Source of the DNA: Zerene cesonia
Taxonomy: Eukaryota > Arthropoda > Insecta > Lepidoptera > Pieridae
Direction of reading: 5' to 3'
Assembly (NCBI RefSeq): GCF_012273895.1
Contig: NC_052105.1
Coordinates: 4,130,716-4,194,715 of the forward strand
Length of the DNA: 64,000 bases
Shown: positions 1 through 10,800 of the stretch, piece after piece
Layout of the letters: every line of letters begins with the position of its first letter
Position numbering within the stretch: the stretch's first letter is position 1
Made by a program: the position numbers and the translations under genes
Notes under the pieces: generated by a model
The model's input: only the letters and a program-made list of their open reading frames with translations
The model's database searches: none
What the model was told of the DNA's origin: nothing

Positions 1-145
1 ATTTCAGTCACCTCTAGGATCGCCTAATCAAATCCCGAAACAAATTATGTTTTTCGAAGTTTAGCAAAAAAGTTAAGAACTAGTTTAGTAGCTTCGAAGA
101 GTTTCAGAAGAATGGTTCCAGATGAAAATGAGATTTTTTTTACAG

Positions 146-1595
146 GAAGGTATGCCCGTACGAGTCAAGAAAGTATACGGTGTGAATGCACCATCGTATT
201 ATGATAAACTGTACTCTCTCGTCAAGCCCGCACTACCCTCGGAAATTTGTGAAATCGTGAGTTAAGATATACGCTTTAAATTTGTCAATTTAGTCGTGTA
301 TTTTAATTAGATCATTTCGTGAACGTAATCATATAATTGTAGTTATTATGGTTTGTATGAGTGTAAATAGATATATTAGTTCCAGGTCGATACGATTAGT
401 TAGTAATAAATCGTTGTTTCAGTCCATTGTAATTTTATTACAAACATAAAATTTATAAAATACTCGCATTAATAACAATTTCATTTGCCTTACGAGTTAT
501 ATTTTAATATTAGCCACAAAAACATATCTGATGTGTTTACATCAACTAAATTCTTTATTGTTATGAAATGGAACCTAAACCTAGCTTATTTTCAGAACAC
601 TAAACATCCAATCAAACATTCATCTTTTGTATTTTCAAATCGTTATCGTTTGATAATGATTATATAAAATCGAAGAAAAATCTTGACACCAGAGATAATA
701 AAAATGTCTAGACTCAAATTGTATCATCTGTATATACTCAATTTAATGATTTTTTATTTCTTTCTGAACTTATAATTTCCTATATTCGTCTTAATAACAC
801 CCGCGATTAAGAAAATCAGAACAAAGAACAAGAGGTCTGTTCATAGTTTTTACTCGGTGAACCGATTTTTATGATTCTTTTTTATTTAATATCTAATGCA
901 TGCCACGTGATTCCATTTAAATTTTGTATAGTTCTAACAATTTAAAAGCGGAAGGAATTATTTGTTACTACAAACAAAATTTTATTTACAGATCCACTTT
1001 TTCCATGACTATGAGAGTCTACACAAACATATCGATAAGAAATATTTACCAGTAGAATATGGAGGTGATGCTCCCAGCATGAAGTCAGAAAATGCAGAGT
1101 GGATCAAGAAAATTAAGGAGCAAAGGTATGGAAACTGTGGGAGTCAAGCACGCTTTGGCATGAATAGGGTTAGCTCACTTCAGGGAACCAAACCTCCAGA
1201 GACCGGCGAGATAAAGTAGCATAGCATGCTACGTATCCTTTGCCTCACCCTTCCTGTCTATTCCTTAATTCCCGCTGTCAATACTTTCCTTATCCATTCA
1301 ATCTATGACGATGATGATGTATGACGATAATTTTATTATTTCGTTATATTCTATGAAATACCTATGCAATATAGTTATTTTTTTAATTACTTAAAAATAT
1401 GAAAAACAATGTTCTTTATACAAATGATTAGCGCCGATGAATGGCCTCCATACACGAAAATGTTCCATTTATCTATATTTAACTTTCAGAAAACTGTTCC
1501 TAAACGACAACCTGTGGAAAGCTGATCTCAAAATGAAACCCAAAACTGATGGCAACTCGATGAATGGATCATTCAGAACACTTTCTATAGATTAA
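146..1595 (+). CDS. CRAL-TRIO domain lipid-transfer protein, 3' part (partial gene)
   Basis: This is the C-terminal part of a Sec14/CRAL-TRIO protein of the alpha-tocopherol-transfer-protein-like/clavesin type, cytosolic carriers of hydrophobic ligands. Exons: 146-256 (37 codons, begins EGMPVRVKKVYGVNAP), 992-1125, and 1490-1595 ending in TAA. Acceptors read tacag, ttacag and ttcag; donors are gtgagt and gtatgg. Frame is continuous: phase 0, then phase 2. The first exon holds the core lipid-binding strand and helix (PVRVKKVYGVNAPSYYDKL...). The second has the FHDYESLHKHID...LPVEYGGDAPS segment typical of the domain's end (usually LPxEYGG). The third is a variable tail ending RTLSID. Upstream exons (CRAL-TRIO N domain) lie before base 1. 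Intron positions match those of the gene at 4818-13283, so the two are paralogues. Ligand is unknown. Confidence 0.9.
1140..1345 (+). repeat. Degenerate retroposon relic in the CRAL-TRIO intron
   Basis: The stretch starts 15 bases after the exon donor. It resembles the 55513-55861 retroposon: an agaccggcg block, then a run of ccttcc/tttcctt pyrimidine blocks. It ends in a short gatgatgatg tract near 1310. It is too diverged to define ends. Confidence 0.45.
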
Positions 1596-1652
1596 TTGTA
1601 TTATAAAATACTTATTTATATGTTTTTATAATTGCTTTAATTGAGCTGGTCA

Positions 1653-1658
1653 AATAAA
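1653..1658 (+). terminator. AATAAA poly(A) signal of the first CRAL-TRIO gene
   Basis: A canonical AATAAA lies 58 bases after the TAA stop at 1593-1595 and is the first on this strand downstream of the gene. Confidence 0.6.
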
Positions 1659-1960
1659 AAATATATTCATAATTAATATGCATTATTATGCTTACATCCT
1701 ATATTTAAGTGAAGTGCAAGTTTTTTTTTTGTGTTTATTACATATTTCCACAAAATTTAATCAATTCTATTACCAAGAACCGGTATTGCAATAACAATAT
1801 TACTCATATATATGTAGCAAATTAATTAAAGAAAATCATTAAATGCAATATTTCTATTTAATTACCTTTTTTTTGTTATTGAGTGTTATTTATCTACAAA
1901 AATGCTCCAATACATAGCAATATTTTGTTAAACCACGAATTTTATAACATATGAAAAAGA

Positions 1961-2960
1961 NNNNNNNNNNNNNNNNNNNNNNNNNNNNNNNNNNNNNNNN
2001 NNNNNNNNNNNNNNNNNNNNNNNNNNNNNNNNNNNNNNNNNNNNNNNNNNNNNNNNNNNNNNNNNNNNNNNNNNNNNNNNNNNNNNNNNNNNNNNNNNNN
2101 NNNNNNNNNNNNNNNNNNNNNNNNNNNNNNNNNNNNNNNNNNNNNNNNNNNNNNNNNNNNNNNNNNNNNNNNNNNNNNNNNNNNNNNNNNNNNNNNNNNN
2201 NNNNNNNNNNNNNNNNNNNNNNNNNNNNNNNNNNNNNNNNNNNNNNNNNNNNNNNNNNNNNNNNNNNNNNNNNNNNNNNNNNNNNNNNNNNNNNNNNNNN
2301 NNNNNNNNNNNNNNNNNNNNNNNNNNNNNNNNNNNNNNNNNNNNNNNNNNNNNNNNNNNNNNNNNNNNNNNNNNNNNNNNNNNNNNNNNNNNNNNNNNNN
2401 NNNNNNNNNNNNNNNNNNNNNNNNNNNNNNNNNNNNNNNNNNNNNNNNNNNNNNNNNNNNNNNNNNNNNNNNNNNNNNNNNNNNNNNNNNNNNNNNNNNN
2501 NNNNNNNNNNNNNNNNNNNNNNNNNNNNNNNNNNNNNNNNNNNNNNNNNNNNNNNNNNNNNNNNNNNNNNNNNNNNNNNNNNNNNNNNNNNNNNNNNNNN
2601 NNNNNNNNNNNNNNNNNNNNNNNNNNNNNNNNNNNNNNNNNNNNNNNNNNNNNNNNNNNNNNNNNNNNNNNNNNNNNNNNNNNNNNNNNNNNNNNNNNNN
2701 NNNNNNNNNNNNNNNNNNNNNNNNNNNNNNNNNNNNNNNNNNNNNNNNNNNNNNNNNNNNNNNNNNNNNNNNNNNNNNNNNNNNNNNNNNNNNNNNNNNN
2801 NNNNNNNNNNNNNNNNNNNNNNNNNNNNNNNNNNNNNNNNNNNNNNNNNNNNNNNNNNNNNNNNNNNNNNNNNNNNNNNNNNNNNNNNNNNNNNNNNNNN
2901 NNNNNNNNNNNNNNNNNNNNNNNNNNNNNNNNNNNNNNNNNNNNNNNNNNNNNNNNNNNN
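1961..2960. other. Assembly gap, exactly 1,000 N
   Basis: A run of exactly 1,000 N, so probably a placeholder of unknown true size. It lies between the 3' ends of the two CRAL-TRIO genes. Reading frames that run through it are meaningless. Confidence 0.98.
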
Positions 2961-4326
2961 CTAGGCGTGTAAAGCCGCATCCTTGGTTCCAAGCATTTTT
3001 ACACAACAGGTGTGTTTCAGCAGCCAACGTGTTAAAATTCAAAAGGACTGAATTTTATAACATTAATTTCCCATTCTCTTTACCAAAGGTACACACAAGC
3101 AACTTAACTTAAAAACTCAGAAGCACACACGTAAAATGTGCGGTTTTTAACACAGATCCAAATAGTATTAATGCTCGAAAAAATGGTTTGAATTTCAGAT
3201 AAATTAAATGACAAAGGTCCTGCTAGTTTAATGCTAATCTTAGCAATCTGTAAATAAAATGCGCTCTCCCATTTCTCTCATCTGTGATCAAAGGTAGTCA
3301 AGTGTTTTTATTTCATTGAAAAGGTAAAGTTTACAAGGCCATTTTCCATTTTCAGGTCATAACAAATACTGAATTATAAAGAGAAAACTAGGAAGCGAGA
3401 TGTTACCATAATAGAGATAATAAAAAAAAACAATTTTAGATCTATTTTATGGCATAAGTGAGTCTGTTTGGAATTATATTTATACACAGATAATTCGCAA
3501 TGTTAAACTGTTTCGCTAGGCCGAACTTTAATTGAAAAATCTGAGCAAAGTTTGTTATAAGGTTTGTCATAATTTTTATGGAAGCAAAGTAGGAGTAAAA
3601 TAATTACTAATATAATAATCTTCAATATTTTTGTTAGCATGATTATGAAATCAATGTGGATAATCTTTTCTTCGCCTTGTTGAGGTCGAACCAGGAACTT
3701 TGTAATAATGAGTTTGTATAATAAGTTTATGTTAATATTCTGTTCAATAATCTCATTGAATAAAAGCAATGTATGATTATTTATTATAAATTGCTTTTAC
3801 ACAACAAACTATAGAATGTACAAATCTGCCTCTTGCAAACCAGCAACGCGTAAATTTCTATGGCTCAGTTTCGCTGTTTAGATTTTCTTTATTTACCACT
3901 TGATCCTTCACCTAAATATTTTATTCCTACAAATATGGTTTCGGGCGCACCACGGGTAGGAGTTACCTCTCCATCTATTTTTTAATTGAAACAGATGAAT
4001 ATAATTTCCTATTAAATATGAAAATAACAAGACAAAACACGCTCTCAAATTAAGAACCGCCTTTGTTTTTGAAGGGTCGGTAAAAAACGAACAGATAAAT
4101 AAGAATGCATAATTATAGAACGTCACTAAAATAGCTTATATAGCTAGCCGAATAAAGCTACTCATTTTATTATCACGCAAAAAATTTATTAATAATAAAA
4201 TACATTTATTTAACTTAACCACTACCTTTTATATTTATAAAAAACATTTCATCATATCCTTTTACAAAACAACATTGAAATAATTATCTCTGTAACTGTG
4301 TAGGTAACCAAGAATTATATATTATA

Positions 4327-4505
4327 CTAGCTGCACCCGGCAAACGCTGTTCTGCCTTACTCTTATCGTTTAGTGGTATGAAAAATAGATGTTAGCCGAT
4401 TCTCAGACCTACCCAATATGCTTACCAAATTTCAGAGGAATCGGTCAAGCCGTTTCGGAGGAGTATAGAGACTAACATTGTGACACGAGAATTTTATATA
4501 TAAGA
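4327..4505 (-). mobile_element. Short Helitron-like element, copy A1 (TC...GCAGCTAG)
   Basis: Read on the - strand it starts TCTTATATATAAAATTCTCG and ends GGGTGCAGCTAG. It is flanked by host A before TC and T after CTAG, as expected for Helitron insertion between A and T, with no target duplication. It is 179 bp and near-identical in layout to the copy at 37952-38130. It is too short to code. Membership of the Helitron class is inferred from its ends only. Confidence 0.55.
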
Positions 4506-4793
4506 TATTGTAGACATGATTTTCTACACAATTTGGATAGGTACGTATAAGTTTTCTTATCGTTAAATGTACCTACAATTCGAACGCGGGAAAAAGCTGG
4601 TATGTAAAAGAGATTACATATTTATGATGACTTAAAATAGCACACATTTTTTTACAGGCGATACATTTTTGGGAGGGCAAAAATTTATCCCTTGTATAAA
4701 AAGCAAGGGTAAATTTCAATCCATTGTTGTCACTTTTTAATACAATTAAATGCAAATGATTTATTATAGTAATGTTAAGTCTGTTCTACTGTA

Positions 4794-4799
4794 TTTATT
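4794..4799 (-). terminator. Possible AATAAA poly(A) signal of the second CRAL-TRIO gene
   Basis: AATAAA on the - strand lies 19 bases past the stop at 4818. A second copy lies at 4760-4765. Either could serve. Confidence 0.5.
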
Positions 4800-4817
4800 A
4801 TTTGTTTACTGGCAACA

Positions 4818-7800
4818 CTAGTCCAAAGCAAGAGATCGGAAAGAGTTTGGCAACTCCTTAACTTGTTTAATAGCTTCGGTCTGGCAACCCATCGGCCGAA
4901 GCTTCTCGTTCACCGCCCAACGTTCGTCATTCTTCAGAAACCAATCTCTGTAAATTGAATATACATGTATTTTACTTATTTGAATTATTTCATAGTTTAC
5001 TTTAATGCATGAAAAATAATTGTAATTTATTGACTAAATTTTCAAGTGCTAAGAAAATAAATTTTTTAATCTATTAGAAAGTTTATAACGTCTAGTCCTA
5101 AATAAATATATGTTCATATAATCCAAAAAATCCTACTTTTAATGTGCTTACATTACCATTTTGTATTTTTTAATTTTATTTCTTACCTCTTCGCTTCAAC
5201 ACGTTTGATCCAGTACCTCTTGATCTGATCTATAGATCCAGCCTTACCTCCATATTCGAATGGGAATAACTCTTTAGGAATATCATTATGCAGAGTCTCG
5301 GAATTCGGCTCATGGAATTTTATCTAAAAAAAATAAGCAGCTTACAGATATGAACTTACATTTGATTAAAAATTTAATGAAAATAAATAAAAAAAAACAT
5401 ATTTTATATATGCGGTTTGTTGTAAAAAGCAAAATCCTTTAAATTTTTAAAAACAATTTTTTTTTTCACTTTAAACTGATATCGATAGTTAGGAGTAAAA
5501 TGACAATAATTAACTTAAAAATAAACCGAGAAGTATCCAAAAACTTTACATAAAACATTCCCATTCATAACATTTCAATCAAAAACAAGTATATAATTTA
5601 CGAGAAGTTCGCGCTTTCAAATAAAAAATCATCAATCAATCATCTAAATCGGTTCACCCAGTCGATACTTACGGCTCATTTTGGTTTTGTAACCTACAAA
5701 GCCAAAAATAAGCAGTTGAATTATCTCCTCCTCTTTTGGATCTCGGGTTTTAATAAAGAGCACTGACTCACCAATTTAGCAACTTCCGATTTCAGGAACG
5801 GTTTACAAAGAGCAAAAATCCTTCCAATGTACGCCGGTGCGTTGATGACATGCACTTGTTTTAGCCTTACTGGAATTGCCTCCTGAAATAGTCGTAAAAT
5901 CAATAAATAGATATCAGCAACTCATTATGTATTTACAACTATACACGTAGAATCATGGTAGAATCAAATAGATGAAAATGTTAACTTTTGAGTTGATTTG
6001 GGTGAAAATATTTTTGTATATAGTATCTTATATAGATAGCAAGTATACGCAAGGGAAAGTAAAGAACATTTTTGAAAATATTTGAAACCTTATCACAAAA
6101 TTCATATTTTTAATACCTTATAGACCTGCCTGAACAAGGGAACTTTTAAATTGTATTTTGTCACTAACATTAGAAATTACTAATTTCTGCATAAAAATAA
6201 TGAGTCTCTTTCGTCACATATTAAATTTAGACATGGTGTTCATTATACATCATATGATGTATAGATATTTATCATATTTTATACTTAACGATCATTCTAG
6301 AAGGAATATGGAGGTACATTTAACTTCCCATCGGGAAAAACAGATAAAGAATAAAATCCTTATTATATCCGATATAGTGAATGAACGACGAGCGCACAGA
6401 TCATTATATCAAACATTTTAAACAAAAATTTAATCGAGCTTTTCTCACACTCTGTGATGCAATAAAATTCTAGTTTTAGGTCGTGGCTATTAAAACATAA
6501 CGATTAAGATACACGTAATCGATTTAAGGTTCTTTTCTATTCACAGATTTAGATTTTGACACACTATTGTGCAAAAGCTTATGAGACCAAACTTTGCGTA
6601 TAAGATTAACTCGCATACACACTTTGGTATGTAACTGTTTATTATTATTGATGAAAATAACATTCGCGTGCAGGGGCCTGACTCAAATATGTTACGAAAA
6701 TTTTTAAATTGAAAGTTACTTGAAAACGTGTTTTGGGTTGCTAGTTGCCGATGGTGTTGAATTACATAAGTGTGAAGTTTAAATGTCAGTGTTTTGCTTA
6801 TCGAAGTCAGTTTAACCCGTGAGTTTTATAAGATGTAAATTGATTAGATTGACTGATAGCCATTGAGCACAAATTGCCTAAGTTCGTTTCCAAAGGTTTC
6901 GCAAGCGTCGTATGAATGCTGCAGTTAAATTCAATTGCTCGGTCATAAATTGAGTTAGCTCAGAATGTAGACACAAATAGTAACTTAAACCGATTCTAAG
7001 AATTATATTAGATAAAGCCAATAATTTAATTGAGTTATTAAGAGTTTATTTCAATTTTGTATTATGTATTTTACATTGTCTTTTCAAGACGATGACGATA
7101 ACGGAAAACGGCACCTTTTTATTTTAGTTTCCAAAATTGAGTCTAGATGAGTCTGTGACATACAAAGATGGAAACATACAGAAAGAGTTAATAGAAGCGT
7201 GTTAAAAACGAGGCTGACCGATTCTCGTACTTGATCTGGGATTATGCTTTAGCCACTAGGGAGGCACTTCTATTCTTTAACAAATAAAACCCACCTGAGT
7301 GTACATCATGTATTTCCTTAGAACCGACAGATTAATTTTTCCAATGAATCTGAGTGTAATATTATGTGCGTCAAATATAGGAATTTCTCCCGAAGGAATT
7401 TCATCTTCCTCAGTCAATCTCGTGTCGATTAACATGAAGAACGTTTTAATAGCATCCACGAAGTTAAATAGATCCAGATCCGGGTTATTTAGACGGTATA
7501 CAAACACTTTGTAATTCTCTTTTGTTTTGTTGGGCAGTGGAATCAAGTCACTGAAATAAAAATTAACATTTTAAATTGCATTTATTATGTTAAAAATCCT
7601 CACAATATAACGGAAAAATACATAATTGTAATGAAACAGTCGGTAAATTTTGTTATTAAGGCTAAATGTCGCGAGCTAATAGAAATATATTAATATTATA
7701 ATCACGAAAGTTTGCAAGATTGTATCCAGATACTTGTTATTCTATCACGCAAAATCTTCTGTTGGGATCTGTATGGGATATATAACTTTTCACCCGGGTA

Positions 7801-10800
7801 CCACCCGAGTTAAGCCGCGGGTTTCATCTAGTGACTAGATTCTAGTCTATTCATAGTGTTAATGAGATCCTCAATCTGCATATTCTAGAAAATTTACTAA
7901 AGCTCCGTTAGTGGATGAAATACTACAGCGTTTAGCTACGATTCAATTAGTAATGTAGTTAATAAAGTACAAAAAGCATAGAATAAAATTAAAAGTACGT
8001 CTAAACTTATAGACAAATAAAATACATAGACGAATAAAGAACGTTCTCTTTATGTAAGTCAGTTAAAAAGTTAATGTAAGTACAGTAATTTGCATGTCTG
8101 TGTAATTATAGATAAGTTACTTTATCACATTAAAATCTTCTTCGATTTATTCGCAGTAACATACCAAATTTCAAAAATGCGTCGTATCTCCGGTGAACAA
8201 GGATCCCTCTTGCAGAAGAGGTCTGGAGCTGATGACCGTATGGTGAAAAATAAATCGATGGTGCGCTTAGCACGTTCTAATTTCTTGCCACAGCTAATGT
8301 AAAAGCGATGAATTAGAACATCCTCTGAAATAAATTAATTCATATGAAAAAAACAGAACAAACAGCCATCTCTAAAGATTTCGATTCAATAAATGTTCAA
8401 TATGATGTTGGCTTAAATAAACTATTCTACCCCCCCATCGGTTCCAAGGGGGGGCTCAGTAGCTCAGATTGCACTCTGGCACTCTGAGTGAAGCTAATTG
8501 GACGCGGAGGGGCTGGACGGCCGGTCAGTGGTCTGAGAGACTCGAACGACCCGACGGCCAGGGGACCTTATAGCTGGCTGGCTGGTTGGCTGGCTGGCCT
8601 GAAGGCTGGCTGGCTAGCTGGCTGGAACCGGCTGGTAATCCGGTAGGCTTGCTGGCTGGATGGTGTATCGGCTGGCAGCCTGACTGGAACCGGCTGCCCC
8701 ACCGGTTGGCTGGCTGGCTGGCTGGCTATAATGCCGGCTGGCCGGCTGCCTGGAACCGGCTGGTTGCCCGGCTGGCTGACTAGCTGCTTGTAAGGCTAGC
8801 TAGCTGGCTGGCTGGCTAGCTAGGATCCCCCGAGGGGCCAGGTTTGGTTCTGGTGCCGTTTAGATACGGCGAGGGATGGCGGCCAGTGGTCGCGGACTGG
8901 CGGTTTCCGCTGGGCAATAATGGGGCTGGAGGTTGATTGGGTCTCGTTTGGCTCAATCCTCCCGACTGGCAGGGTGCCGCACTTGTGCGACGGTGGATGG
9001 CGGCCAGAGGCCGCGTGCGATGTGTTTAGTGCGTGGGTAGTGAAACTACCAGCACAGTTTGGCGGGATCCCGACGCGTCGCTTTGGTGACGTGCGGTGAG
9101 TCCTTGCAGGTGGGCGTGGGGCGACGGCTGTCCTCTGACGGCCGTCTGCCAACTCGTAATCCGGTACGTGGGGCCGGACCGAGGGCCGCCACCTCTGGTG
9201 GGGGCTGCGAGGCAAAACCTCTATAAAAGTGCGCCGGAGGGCCCCCCGCGTGTATCACACGTTAGGAGGGCCTTTCGGCGTGCGCTCTCCGGTCGGACGG
9301 TGTAGGGGCCGGGGGTTTGGGGAACGCCGATGGTAGAGCGGGGAACAATCCATCGTTGGCGAGCGGGCGGCGTAAGCTTGTGTTCCAGCACGTCGCCTCG
9401 GGGTGGTCTACCAAGCGGAGGGCCTGGAAACGGACAACTGCTGGGCGGGACACGCGGTAGAGTACAATGTGTTCCCGCAGTCCCGTCTAAAGCAGCGCGT
9501 CGGAACACAGTGGGGTTTTAGTCGGTAGGAATCCGACATAACCCACGGCTCCTTCCCCGGGTGCCGTGGGTATCTTATGCAAGATTTCCCCACTTAAAAA
9601 AAAAAAAAAAAAAAAAAAACTATTCTAAACGACAACACAAATTTGGCATATTCTGGTAAAACTTCCTTTCTTATTATTTTAATCCATCTGTATACTAGAT
9701 ATTAGAACATATTGAACCGCTAGAGCTTCAATAAAAATGTACGCCAGAAAAAGCGCGGCTTTCTTGAACTACATTAATAAAGAGTATTTAATCCATTGAG
9801 TAGCATTGTCACTACCACGAAATTAAAAGACTCACTGCAACGGCCACTTCTTACCCATGTCATTAGCTAACAGGAAGGAAGAAGGGACTAGCGCCAGTTG
9901 GCTTTTAAAACGGATGTTTTTAAATACATTTTTAAGGCATTCTATGAATTCAACAAGACCAGAGGTCTTGTAGAATCTTCCATCGTAGCTCTATTCAGAC
10001 TTCAAGCACATTAAGTAGTAAACCTATAAATAGTTACATTAATACACTAAACAATACTTAAGACCCTTAGGTAATAAAAGGTTATTATTCATTTGATAAA
10101 TGCAACAAAGTGTTTATCGAGCTTTTGCTCTATGACCTCAACATTATTACTACCTACGTGGCGACATTTGTTATCTTATTTTATTTACTAACTTAATAAA
10201 TTTCTCAAATAACATATAATTTTTTATTGAATACAAAACTATCATGATTGGCATTTGTAGTTTAAGTAAGTATTAAATGAGCTACCTAAATTTGTTGGTT
10301 AATGGTTTCATAATTTTGGCGTAACAACATGTAATATATTATTACATTTTTCGAAAGTTACATCACATGCATAATCATGACATCTGAAAGGCGTACAAAC
10401 CTTGTAGTGTTAAATTATATTGTAATTTATAACGGTGATGTAAGGAAATTACATATTCTGTAAAGTTTGTGAATGTGTTGGAAACGTAACGAAATCTATG
10501 TATATTTTTCATTCGAGCCCAAGTTTTTTAACTGACCGGACATTATAACGGATATTAGGCTGATAATATTAAGCAACAATTTAGGAATTTTAATCTCATC
10601 TAGCCTATCACTAATCGACCATTTAGCGTGTCTTTTACAACAGCAGGCATAAATTTGTTGTATTTTTTTAATCTACATTCATAGAAACTAGGTTTAGTAC
10701 AACTAACTGTTGTTTATGATAAAATATTCATTAATGAATATGAAACTTTTTTTTGATTTCATTAATAATAATAATATTACACTTATCACATTTATTGTAA

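Larger units (their letters stand above)
1659..4793. other. Intergenic DNA between convergent CRAL-TRIO genes, with gap
   Basis: Apart from the 1,000-N gap (1961-2960) and the Helitron-like copy at 4327-4505, I see no gene here. The sequence is AT-rich with no long reading frame that shows coding character. Confidence 0.6.

Noticed and set aside
1928..3042. Long open frames across 1961-2960 and across 45906-46905
   Set aside because: They consist of N bases from scaffold gaps and carry no sequence.
7294..7514. 71-aa + strand frame at the CRAL-TRIO exon
   Set aside because: Antisense shadow of exon 3 of the - strand CRAL-TRIO gene.
8820..9593. Several 60-131-aa frames in the GC-rich retroposon
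   Set aside because: GC-rich DNA lacks stops by composition; frames overlap on both strands and show no RT, endonuclease or zinc-knuckle motif.
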